A program made the translations under genes and the position numbers. Source: Fodinibacter sp963763015 (GTDB lineage: Bacteria; Actinomycetota; Actinomycetes; Actinomycetales; Dermatophilaceae). Taken from it: a DNA stretch of 64,000 bases. A model generated the notes under the pieces. The model was not told where the DNA came from and ran no database searches. It saw only the letters and a program-made list of their open reading frames with translations. The stretch is taken from NCBI GenBank assembly GCA_963763015.1, contig CAVXML010000002.1, positions 1 through 64,000 of the forward strand. Reading direction: 5' to 3'. Each line of letters starts with the position of its first letter. The first letter of the stretch is position 1. Below are positions 53,853 to 63,117 of this stretch, in pieces.

Positions 53853-54319
53853 GAAGGCTCAGACCCCGGGTCGGCCGGCTCGAGGAGGAACACCGGGATC
53901 AGCCGGTCGGTCCTGGTCTGGTAGGCCGCATACGGCGGGTAGGCCGCGACGCACCGCTCCCACCAGGCGTCCCGCTCCGAGCCGGTGATCTCACGGGCCA
54001 CCGCCGACCACGACCGGGTCCCGTCCTGGAGGATGATGCGTGGGTCGGCCTGGAGGTTGGCGTACCACTGGGGGTGCTCGGGCGCGCCCCCCTTGCTGGC
54101 GACAGCGGCGTAGACCCCGTCGTGCTCGACGCGCATCAGCGGCACCTTGCGCACCGCCCCCGTCTTCCGCCCCCGCATGGTGAGCATGACCACCGGGCGG
54201 TCCATGATCGACACGGCCCGTGTGTCACCCGCGGCCTCGATCGCCTCCACCTGCTCGCGCACCCAGGCCGACGGGCTGGGGGCGTACTCGCCGTGGATGT
54301 GTTCGTGACCGTGGCTCAT
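53849..54319 (-). CDS. Deazaflavin (F420)-dependent nitroreductase family protein
   Basis: 156 residues from ATG 54319. The Ddn-like split-barrel signature 'VVMLTMRGRKTGAVRKVPLM' (residues about 45-64), 'YAAVASKGGAPEHPQWYANL' and 'DPRIILQDGTRSWSAVARE' defines the family. These proteins bind coenzyme F420 and reduce quinones or nitro compounds, protecting against oxidative stress. It follows the aldo/keto reductase by 13 bp on the same strand, suggesting an operon. Confidence 0.92.
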   Translation of the reverse strand: MSHGHEHIHGEYAPSPSAWVREQVEAIEAAGDTRAVSIMDRPVVMLTMRGRKTGAVRKVPLMRVEHDGVYAAVASKGGAPEHPQWYANLQADPRIILQDGTRSWSAVAREITGSERDAWWERCVAAYPPYAAYQTRTDRLIPVFLLEPADPGSEPS

Positions 54320-54332
54320 GCCAGTCCTCAAC

Positions 54333-55379
<1,047 letters not shown>

Positions 55380-55482
55380 GACCCCATCCTGTCCCACGCA
55401 CCCCGGCCCGGCCGGACCGGAGGGTGAGACGTCGCCGGGGAGGGGCGTGACCGGCATCCCGTGTCGTCGTATCCTGCACGCA

Positions 55483-55595
55483 GGTCATGAGCGCCAGCGC
55501 CAAGCCCCGGCTCGCTGGCCGGCAACCCTCCACCGCGGTGGGGTGCCCCGGGTGAGGACCTGGCGTGCGGCACCCGCCGCTCGCAAGCGCGGGTC
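55483..55595 (+). ncRNA. SAM-IV riboswitch
   Basis: Beginning GGTCATGAGCGCCAGCG at 55483, it continues with the core CAAGCCCCGG, CTGGCCGGCAACCCTCC, GCGGTGGGGTGCCCCGGG and GAGGACC. It closes with GCAAGCGCGGGTC at 55595. These blocks, and their order, match the actinobacterial SAM-IV riboswitch, including the terminal pseudoknot-forming segment. The class senses S-adenosylmethionine and turns off methionine-synthesis genes when SAM is abundant. It lies 80 bp ahead of the metY-like ATG, so control of that gene is expected, probably at translation since no terminator stem is visible. Confidence 0.92.
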
Positions 55596-55675
55596 TGCTC
55601 CCGGTAGCCCCGCAGTGCCACGTATGCCGTGCGCCGGGGACATGTCCGGCGCACCAGACCCAAAGGGAGACTCCG

Positions 55676-57080
55676 ATGACCGACCCCTCGCAGTGGGGCT
55701 TCGAGACCAAGCAGGTGCACGCCGGACAGGTGCCCGACAGCGCCACCGGGGCCCGCGCCCTGCCGATCTACCAGACCACGTCCTACGTCTTCAACGACAC
55801 GGCGCACGCGGCCAACCTGTTCGCCCTCCAGGAGTTCGGGAACATCTACACCCGGATCATGAACCCGACGCAGGATGCCGTGGAGCAGCGGATCGCCGCC
55901 CTGGAGGGAGGAGTCGGCGCGCTGCTGGTCTCGTCGGGCCAGGCCGCCACCACGCTCGGGCTGCTCAACGTCGCCGAGGCCGGGGACCACATCGTCTCCA
56001 GCGCGGCGCTCTACGGCGGCACCGTGAACCTGCTCAAGTACACGTTCAAGAAGCTCGGCATCGACGTGACGTTCGTCAGGACCAGGCCGACCTCGAGGAG
56101 TGGCGTGGCGCGGTGCGCCCCAACACCAAGGCGTTCTTCGGTGAGACCATCGCCAACCCCAAGGCCGAGGTCCTCGACATCGAGGGCGTGGCCGGGGTGG
56201 CCCACGAGGTGGGTGTGCCCCTCGTCGTCGACAACACGATCGCCACGCCGTACGTCATCCGGCCGCTCGAATGGGGCGCCGACGTGGTCATCCACTCGGC
56301 GACCAAGTACCTCGGCGGGCACGGCACCTCCATCGCCGGCGTGATCGTCGACGGCGGGACCTTCGACTACGGCAAGGACCCCGAGCGCTACCCGAACTAC
56401 AACACGCCCGAGGAGAGCTACCACGGCCTCGTGTTCGCGCGTGACCTCGGCGTCGGCGGCATCCTCGGGGCCAACCTCGCCTACATCCTCAAGGCGCGCG
56501 TGCAGCTGCTGCGCGACCTGGGGTCGGCGATCTCGCCGTTCAACGCGTTCCTCATCGCCCAGGGGCTGGAGACGCTCAGCCTGCGGGTGGAACGGCACAT
56601 CGAGAACGCGCGCCGGGTGGCGGCCTACCTCGAGCAGCACCCCCAGGTCGAGGCCGTGCGGTGGGCGTCGCTCGACGGCCAGGCCGGCAAGGAGCTCGCC
56701 GACAAGTACGCGCCCGAAGGGAGCCGGGTGCGGTGCTGGCGTTCGAGATCGCGGGCGGCCTCGAGGCGGGGCAGCGCTTCGTGGAGGGCCTGTCCCTGCA
56801 CAGCCACGTGGCGAACATCGGGGACGTGCGCTCGCTGGCGATCCACCCCGCGTCGACGACGCACAGCCAGGGGGGTGACGAGGACCGGCTCGCCGCCGGG
56901 GTCACCCCCGGCCTGGTCCGCCTGGCCGTCGGCATCGAGTCGATCGACGACATCCTCGCCGACCTCGACGCCGGCTTCTCGGCCGCGGCGGGTGAGGGCG
57001 CGAGCGACGACGCCGGGACCAGCGGGTCGGAGCTCGGCGCGGAACAGCCCGCCGACCTGGCCGGCGCGACCACCGCCTGA
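55676..57080 (+). pseudogene. metY: O-acetylhomoserine sulfhydrylase (metY type), two apparent frameshifts
   Basis: ATG 55676 opens 'MTDPSQWGFETKQVHAGQVP' and 'LPIYQTTSYVFNDTAHAANL'. The enzyme is a PLP-dependent Cys/Met-metabolism enzyme with 'NIYTRIMNPTQDAVEQRIAA', the lysine in 'IHSATKYLGGHGTSIAGVI' (about residue 210) and 'NAFLIAQGLETLSLRVERHI'. The frame breaks at about 56077 (GTCAGGACCAG where GTCGAGGACCAG would be expected, one G lost) and again near 56727, after which 'AVLAFEIAGGLEAGQRFVEG' and 'ANIGDVRSLAIHPASTTHSQ' follow. With an intact SAM-IV switch and excellent conservation, sequencing error is more likely than true loss. Intact length about 465 residues, slightly longer than usual. 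Confidence 0.88.
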
Positions 57081-57088
57081 CCCGGCCA

Positions 57089-57121
57089 GCGGGGGGTTTG
57101 GCCCAGCACCGAGCCCCCCGC
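57089..57121 (+). terminator. GC-rich stem-loop after the metY-like gene
   Basis: GCGGGGGG (57089-57096) pairs with CCCCCCGC (57114-57121) across a 17-base loop, beginning 8 bp after the stop codon. There is no long T run but the position and strength fit a terminator between the metY-like gene and the NTF2-like gene. Confidence 0.6.
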
Positions 57122-57150
57122 CGGCGTCGCGCCGTCGGTAGCGTCGACGG

Positions 57151-57516
57151 ATGGCAGAGAAGCTGACGGACACGCTGCTGGACATCGAGCGCCGCGGGTG
57201 GGACTCCCTCTGCGACGGGACGGGATCGGCGTTCTACGGATCCCTCATGACCGACGACGCCCTCATGGTGCTCGCCAACGGGCAGGTGATGACCCGTGAC
57301 GACGTGGTGCAGGCGCTGTCTGCGGCACCGGCCTGGGACTCCTACGAGCTGGATGACGTCCGGCTCGTCATGGCCGGCGCCGGGGCCGCGCTGGTCTACG
57401 TCGGCACGGCTCGGCGCGACGGGGCCGACGACGTCGTCTGCGCCATGTCGAGCGTCTACGTCGCGGCCGACGACGGCTGGCGCCTCGTGCTCTACACCCA
57501 GACGCCGGTCGCGTAG
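57151..57516 (+). CDS. NTF2-like/SnoaL-type small protein
   Basis: 121 residues from ATG 57151. The pattern 'ERRGWDSLCDGTGSAFYGSL', 'LMVLANGQVMTRDDVVQALS' and 'WRLVLYTQTPVA' is that of the NTF2-like (DUF4440-type) cone-shaped fold, commonly found as small enzymes or binding proteins. No catalytic residues can be assigned. It sits between the metY-like gene and the WXG-like pair and has its own ribosome site. Confidence 0.78.
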   Translation: MAEKLTDTLLDIERRGWDSLCDGTGSAFYGSLMTDDALMVLANGQVMTRDDVVQALSAAPAWDSYELDDVRLVMAGAGAALVYVGTARRDGADDVVCAMSSVYVAADDGWRLVLYTQTPVA

Positions 57517-57613
57517 CCGCACAGGACCGGCCGCGGCGTCGAGCACGCGCGACAGTCCCGGAGGGCTGTGGACAACGCCTTCGGCCCCGGCGCGACCTGC
57601 CTAGCGTGGCCCC

Positions 57614-57901
57614 ATGACGTGGATCCGGGTCGACTCGGCCGAGGTGGCCGAGCTGGGGGTGGCGCTCGCGGAGACCGGTGCCGACCTCCTTCTCCTGGGC
57701 GACCCCGCCGCCGACCGGTGGGCCCTCGGTCCCGGCGACACCGGGCCGGCTGTGGAGGAGCTGCTCGGCGGCTGGCGGCGGGTGCGTCTGGCCCTCGGCG
57801 GGTCGCTGACCGAGCTCGGCGAGGCAACCGTGGCCGCCGGCGCCCTGTACCTCGACACCGAGTCCGGCATCTCGGGGTCCCTGCTCGGCGGGTCCTGGTG
57901 A
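57614..57901 (+). CDS. WXG100-like small protein
   Basis: 95 residues from ATG 57614. Helical and Ala/Leu-rich: 'VDSAEVAELGVALAETGADL', 'DTGPAVEELLGGWRRVRLAL' and 'GGSLTELGEATVAAGALYLD'. A single Trp-x-x-Val turn sits mid-helix, and the length matches WXG100 partners, although the typical WxG turn is not exact (GGWRRV). Its stop overlaps the GTG of the next, larger gene (GTGA), the common layout of a small chaperone-like partner followed by a large exported effector or structural protein. No ESX secretion genes are visible in this window. Confidence 0.6.
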   Translation: MTWIRVDSAEVAELGVALAETGADLLLLGDPAADRWALGPGDTGPAVEELLGGWRRVRLALGGSLTELGEATVAAGALYLDTESGISGSLLGGSW

Positions 57902-59157
57902 CCGGCCTGGCCCCGCTGCCCGGAAGCCCGGCCGGGGTCCGGATCGTCGCCGACCGCCTCGACGCGACGTCCGCCCGCCTCGGCGCCCTTGCCCGGGTCC
58001 TCGCCCGGTTGCGTCACGGAGTCACCTGGGAGGGCCCGGCCGGTGGCGCCCTCGGGGCCCGCCTCGCGGACGTGGCACCCCTGTTGGATGCCGTCGCTGC
58101 CCGCCTCGGCGGCGCCGTGGTGCCGTTGCACGCCCTTGCCGGCGCCATGGAGGAGGCGCAGGCGGTCATCGCCGTCGCGCTCCGCAGCGAGCGCGAGGCC
58201 GAGCACGCGTATCTCGCCCTCGAGGACCGCGCGTACGCCCTGGTGGCGACAGGTGCCACCGAGGACGACCCGGCCCTGCTCGTCCTCAGGCACCTCCAAC
58301 GTGAACAGGTACGAGCCCAGGCCACCGCACAGGCCGACCACCGGGCCGCGGCGGAGCGGTTCCGTGAGGCCGACGCCCGCTGCGCACGGGTCCTCCGGGC
58401 GCTGGCCGTCGACGCGGTCGCGGACCCGGCGACCTACCGCCTGCTTGCCGGGGCCAGCTCTGTCGGTCACGACCTGGCGAGCGCGGGAGTCCTCTCGGCC
58501 GTGGCACCCCAGCTCCGGCCGCTGGCCGCGGCCGGTGAGGCGGTGGGCGTCTCCGCGGACGCCGCGCTGCTGGTCGCCTACGACGAGGGCGACTGGGCGA
58601 CCTGGGGTGGCGCCGTCGCCCTCTCGGCCACCGGCGGGGCGGGTGCGGCCCTGCGTCGCGGTGCCGTCGCCGGGGCGGAGCACACGGCCCGGGGCGCGGT
58701 CAGTACCCGACACCTCACGACGGCACAGCGAGTTGCCCTCGGCGTCGCCCACGAGGCACGGGCGCGACGTGACGCCGTGCGGGCCGCCCTCGCCGACTCG
58801 CCGGGACGGGGCACCCCGAGCGCCCTGACCGGCGGACCGGTGGTCAGGGCGCCCGGGGTGGCGCCCGGAGGCGCGACCGGCCTGCTTCCCCGAGCGCGGG
58901 ACGCCGCACGAGCCGGTGCCGCGAGGGCTCGCGCTGCCACCACGGCGGGGCTCGACCGCGCCTTCCGCGACGACTGGCGCCTCGCGACCGCGAACGGGCC
59001 CGCGGCCCAGCAGCTCTATGTGGGCGGCGCCAGCCTCCAGCTCGCAAGCGCCGCAAGCGCCGCCAGCAGCGCGGTGACCAGCAACGTCGCCGGCCGCGGC
59101 ACCGCCCCGACCGCCGCCACCACGCCGACCGCCGAGGCGGCCAAGACCGGCCGCTGA
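57898..59157 (+). CDS. Large helical protein paired with the WXG-like gene (LXG/ESX-substrate-like)
   Basis: 419 residues from GTG 57898 (GTGA overlap). It begins with a WXG-like N-terminal region ('GVRIVADRLDATSARLGALA', then 'RHGVTWEGPAGGALGARLAD', Trp-Glu-Gly) and continues as long helices with conserved Ala/Glu pattern to about residue 250. It ends in a low-complexity tail rich in Ala, Thr and Gly. No toxin catalytic motif is seen. It probably forms a complex with the protein encoded just before. Function unknown. Confidence 0.65.
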   Translation: MTGLAPLPGSPAGVRIVADRLDATSARLGALARVLARLRHGVTWEGPAGGALGARLADVAPLLDAVAARLGGAVVPLHALAGAMEEAQAVIAVALRSEREAEHAYLALEDRAYALVATGATEDDPALLVLRHLQREQVRAQATAQADHRAAAERFREADARCARVLRALAVDAVADPATYRLLAGASSVGHDLASAGVLSAVAPQLRPLAAAGEAVGVSADAALLVAYDEGDWATWGGAVALSATGGAGAALRRGAVAGAEHTARGAVSTRHLTTAQRVALGVAHEARARRDAVRAALADSPGRGTPSALTGGPVVRAPGVAPGGATGLLPRARDAARAGAARARAATTAGLDRAFRDDWRLATANGPAAQQLYVGGASLQLASAASAASSAVTSNVAGRGTAPTAATTPTAEAAKTGR

Positions 59158-59198
59158 GGCATCTGGTCACCCCCAGCCGCCGACCTATCCTTGGCGCC

Positions 59199-62100
59199 AT
59201 GCCCGCCCAGCCCGTCGACGTCGTCGACCCTGCCCGGCTGCGGTACCCGGAGCACCTGCCCGTCGTCGAGCGACGCGACGACATCCTGGCCGCCATCCGA
59301 GACCACCAGGTCGTCGTCGTCGCGGGGGAGACGGGCTCGGGCAAGACGACCCAGCTACCCAAGATGTGCCTCGAGCTCGGGCTCGGCTCGCGGGGTCAGG
59401 TGGGCCACACCCAGCCGCGACGGATCGCGGCTCGCTCGGTCGCCGAGCGGATCGCCGAGGAGATGGAGGTCGAGCTCGGCGGTCTCGTCGGGTACCAGGT
59501 GCGGTTCACCGACCACAGCAGCGACGCGACCCGGGTCAAGGTCATGACCGACGGCATCCTCCTGGCGGAGATGCAGCGCGACCGTGACCTGCGACGCTAC
59601 GACACCCTGATCCTCGACGAGGCTCACGAGCGGTCGCTCAACATCGACTTCATCCTGGGGTACCTCAAGCAGCTCCTGCCGCGGCGCCCCGAGCTCAAGG
59701 TGGTCGTGACCTCCGCGACGATCGACCCCCTTCGCTTCTCCCGCCACTTCGCGACCGACGACCGTGGCGAGGTGGTGCGGGAGGTGCCGGTCATCGAGGT
59801 GTCGGGCCGCACCTACCCGGTGGAGGTTCGCTACCGGCCGCTCGTCGAGCTGCACCCCGACGGACGGCACGTGGTCGCCGAGCGGGACCAGGTGACCGGG
59901 GTCGTCGAGGCGGTCGAGGAGCTGTGGACCGAGGCCCCGCCCAGCCCGGAGGCGACCGACATCCTCGTGTTCTTCTCCGGCGAGCGCGAGATCCGCGACG
60001 CGGCAGAGGCGCTCAACGGCCTGCGGCTTCCCGGCACCGAGGTCCTGCCGCTCTTCGCTCGGTTGTCGGCCGCCGAGCAGCACCGCGTCTTCCACCGGGG
60101 GAGCGGTCGGCGGATCATCCTCGCCACGAACGTCGCGGAGACGTCGCTGACGGTCCCAGGAATCGGCTACGTCGTCGACACGGGCACCGCCCGCATCTCC
60201 CGCTACAGCCAGCGCACCAAGGTCCAGCGGCTGCCCATCGAGCCGGTCAGCCGGGCCAGCGCTGCCCAGCGGGCCGGGCGATGCGGACGGGTCGCCCCCG
60301 GGATCTGCATCCGCCTCTACTCCGAGGCGGACTTCGAGGCCAGGCCCGAGTTCACCGAGCCGGAGATCCAGCGCACCTCGCTCGCCTCCGTCATCCTGCA
60401 GATGACCTCCCTCGGCCTCGGCGACGTCACCCGCTTCCCGTTCGTCGACCCGCCCGACGCCCGGCAGGTGGCCGACGGCGTCCGCCTGCTCGAGGAGCTC
60501 GGCGCCTTCGAGGTCGGTGAACAGGCGCGGGGCCGCCACCGGGGTCGCGGGCGGCGGCTCACGGCATCCGGACGCACGCTCGCCCGGCTGCCGCTCGACC
60601 CCCGGCTGGCGAGGATGGTGGTGGAGGCCGGGCGCCTGGGGTGCACCCGGGAGGTGCTGGTGCTCGTCGCGGCACTGTCCATCCAGGACCCGCGGGAGCG
60701 CCCGGTCGACAAGGAGGCCCAGGCCGACCAGTCCCACGCCCGGTTCAAGGACGACCGGTCCGACTTCATCGGCCTGCACAACCTGTGGCGCTACCTCAAG
60801 GACCAGCAGAAGACCCTCTCGCACAGCGCCTTCCGCCGCACCTGCAAGAACGAGTACCTCCACTACCTGCGGATCCGCGAGTGGCAGGACCTCCACGCGC
60901 AGCTGCGTGCCGCGTGCCGCTCGGTGCGGATCGACCCGGACCTCGCGACGGCCGCCCGAGACGCCGAGCCGGACTGGGACACCGTCCACCGCGCGCTGCT
61001 GGCCGGGCTGCTGTCGCACGTCGGCGTCCGTGACCAGGTGAGGCGCGAGTATGCCGGTGCGCGCGGGGCGCGTTTCGGCATCAGCCCGGGGTCGGCGCTC
61101 TTCCGCCGGCAGCCGGACTACGTGATGGCAGCGGAGCTCGTCGAGACCACCCGGCTCTGGGCCAGGATCAACGCCCGGATCGAGCCGGAGTGGGCGGAGG
61201 AGGCCGGTGCCCACGTGGTGTCCCGAACCGTGAGTGAGCCGCGGTGGAGCCGGAAGGCGGGAGCAGCGGTCGCGACCGAGCGCGTGACCCTCTACGGGGT
61301 CCCGCTCGTCACCGACCGGACGATCCAGTACGCCCGCATCGACCCCGAGGCGGCCCGAGAGATCTTCGTCCGGTCCGCGCTCGTCGAGGGCGACTGGGAG
61401 CCGCAGCACGAGTTCTGGCGCAAGAACCAGGCCACCCTCGAGCGCGTCGCCGAGCTCGAGGAGCGCGCGCGTCGCCGCGACATCGTCGTCGACGACGACG
61501 TGCTGTTCGGCTTCTACGACGCGCGCATCCCCCCGGACGTGGTCAGCGAGCGCCACTTCGACCGCTGGTGGCGAGGGGAGCGCCGCCGCCGGCCAGACCT
61601 CCTCACCCTGACCGAGGAGATCCTCACCTCGGATGCCGGGGAGCAGGTCTCCGCCGACGACTACCCGCGGACGTGGCGGCAGGGCGATGTCGAGCTCGAC
61701 GTGACGTACCAGTTCTCCCCGGGCTCGGCGGCCGACGGGGTGACGGTGCACGTGCCGGTGGCCGTGCTCAACCGGGTGCGCTCCGACGGCTTCGACTGGC
61801 AGGTCCCCGGCTTGCGTGACGAGCTCGCGGTGGCCCTGCTGAAGTCCCTTCCCAAGGCGACCCGGCGGCACTTCGTGCCCACCCCGGACCACGCGATGGC
61901 TGCCCTGGCCGAGGCCGACCCCGCTCGGGGTCGTCTCACGGACGAGCTGGCGAGGGTGCTCGCGGAGCGCACCGGCATCCGCATCCCGCCGGAGGAGTGG
62001 GACGTCTCACGCGTACCGGACCACCTGCGCATCACCTTCAGCGTCGAGGCGCCCGGGGGAAAGGTCGTGGGCCGCGGCAAGGACCTCGACGCGTTGCGGC

Positions 62101-63041
62101 CCGCCGCCGGGGGAGCGGTGCGCGCCGACATGGCTCGAGCGGGAGCCTCGTTCGAACGCACCGGCCTCACGACGTGGAGCGTCGGAACGGTGCCGCCGAC
62201 CTTCGAGGGCCGGGTCGGGGACCTCACCGTGCGCGGGTTCCCGGCCCTCGTCGACGAGGTGACGTCGGTGTCGCTGCGCGTCCTGCCGGACCGTGGTGCT
62301 GCGGAGGCGGCGCACCGGTTGGGGGTGCGCCGGCTGCTGCTGCTCGGTACGTCCGCCCCGTGGAAGCGGGTTCTGGCGCGACTGTCGAACGCCCAGAAGC
62401 TCGCCCTGGCGGACAACCCCCACGGTTCGGTTCCGGCGCTGCTCCAGGACTGCCTCGACGCCGCCGTCGACGACATCGTCGCCGAGCACGTGCCGGGGCT
62501 GGTACGTACGCAGGAGGCGTATGCCGCCGCGCTCGCAGCGGTGCGCACCCACGCCGCCGCTCGGGTGCTCGTGGTCGTCGAGGCGGTCGAGCCCGTGCTC
62601 GGCCTTGCGGCGCAGGTCCGCCGCACGCTGGCGACGCTCGAGCACGGTGCGGCGTCGGCCCGGACCGCCGCCACGCGCGCCGACGTGCGCGCCCAGCTCG
62701 ACAGCCTCGTGCGGCCGGGCTTCGTGGCGGCCACGGGGGTCTCCCGGCTCCGTGACGTGCGACGCTACCTCCGCGCGATGCAGCACCGTCTGGAGCGCGC
62801 GGCCACCAACGCGAGGGAACCGGTGCTCCAGGAGCAGGTCGACGGGGTCGAGGCGGCCTACGCCGACCTCCTCGAGTCGCTCCCCGCGAGCCGGCGCCGG
62901 GCAGCCGAGGTGACCGACCTCGCCTGGATGATCGAGGAGCTGCGGGTCAGCCTCTTCGCCCAGACGCTCGGGACGGCCCGCCCCGTCTCGGAGAAGCGGG
63001 TGCGCGCCGCCATCGCCGCCGTGGCGTCCTCGCGGGACTGA
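59199..63041 (+). CDS. hrpA: ATP-dependent RNA helicase HrpA
   Basis: 1280 residues from ATG 59199. Walker A 'VVAGETGSGKTTQLPKMCLE' (about residues 39-58), the DEAH box in 'LILDEAHERSLNIDF' (about 139), 'VVTSATIDPLRFSRHF' (SAT) and 'QRAGRCGRVAPGICIRLYSE' (motif VI) identify a DEAH/RHA helicase. The long C-terminal DUF3418 region ('FSVEAPGGKVVGRGKDLDAL', 'LLLLGTSAPWKRVLARLSNA') is characteristic of bacterial HrpA, so the gene is full length. It unwinds RNA; in bacteria HrpA is linked to mRNA processing and rescue of collided ribosomes. A hairpin follows the stop. Confidence 0.97.
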   Translation: MPAQPVDVVDPARLRYPEHLPVVERRDDILAAIRDHQVVVVAGETGSGKTTQLPKMCLELGLGSRGQVGHTQPRRIAARSVAERIAEEMEVELGGLVGYQVRFTDHSSDATRVKVMTDGILLAEMQRDRDLRRYDTLILDEAHERSLNIDFILGYLKQLLPRRPELKVVVTSATIDPLRFSRHFATDDRGEVVREVPVIEVSGRTYPVEVRYRPLVELHPDGRHVVAERDQVTGVVEAVEELWTEAPPSPEATDILVFFSGEREIRDAAEALNGLRLPGTEVLPLFARLSAAEQHRVFHRGSGRRIILATNVAETSLTVPGIGYVVDTGTARISRYSQRTKVQRLPIEPVSRASAAQRAGRCGRVAPGICIRLYSEADFEARPEFTEPEIQRTSLASVILQMTSLGLGDVTRFPFVDPPDARQVADGVRLLEELGAFEVGEQARGRHRGRGRRLTASGRTLARLPLDPRLARMVVEAGRLGCTREVLVLVAALSIQDPRERPVDKEAQADQSHARFKDDRSDFIGLHNLWRYLKDQQKTLSHSAFRRTCKNEYLHYLRIREWQDLHAQLRAACRSVRIDPDLATAARDAEPDWDTVHRALLAGLLSHVGVRDQVRREYAGARGARFGISPGSALFRRQPDYVMAAELVETTRLWARINARIEPEWAEEAGAHVVSRTVSEPRWSRKAGAAVATERVTLYGVPLVTDRTIQYARIDPEAAREIFVRSALVEGDWEPQHEFWRKNQATLERVAELEERARRRDIVVDDDVLFGFYDARIPPDVVSERHFDRWWRGERRRRPDLLTLTEEILTSDAGEQVSADDYPRTWRQGDVELDVTYQFSPGSAADGVTVHVPVAVLNRVRSDGFDWQVPGLRDELAVALLKSLPKATRRHFVPTPDHAMAALAEADPARGRLTDELARVLAERTGIRIPPEEWDVSRVPDHLRITFSVEAPGGKVVGRGKDLDALRPAAGGAVRADMARAGASFERTGLTTWSVGTVPPTFEGRVGDLTVRGFPALVDEVTSVSLRVLPDRGAAEAAHRLGVRRLLLLGTSAPWKRVLARLSNAQKLALADNPHGSVPALLQDCLDAAVDDIVAEHVPGLVRTQEAYAAALAAVRTHAAARVLVVVEAVEPVLGLAAQVRRTLATLEHGAASARTAATRADVRAQLDSLVRPGFVAATGVSRLRDVRRYLRAMQHRLERAATNAREPVLQEQVDGVEAAYADLLESLPASRRRAAEVTDLAWMIEELRVSLFAQTLGTARPVSEKRVRAAIAAVASSRD

Positions 63042-63046
63042 CGTGA

Positions 63047-63064
63047 CCCGAGGGAATCCTCGGG
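63047..63064 (+). terminator. Short stem-loop after hrpA
   Basis: CCCGAGG (63047-63053), GAAT loop, CCTCGGG (63058-63064): a perfect 7-bp GC-rich stem six bases after the hrpA stop. Probable terminator or 3' end structure; no T run. Confidence 0.55.
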
Positions 63065-63117
63065 GGGCGCCCGTGCGTTCTGCTGGGTACGTGCTCCACC
63101 CGTGAAAGGCTCGTGCC

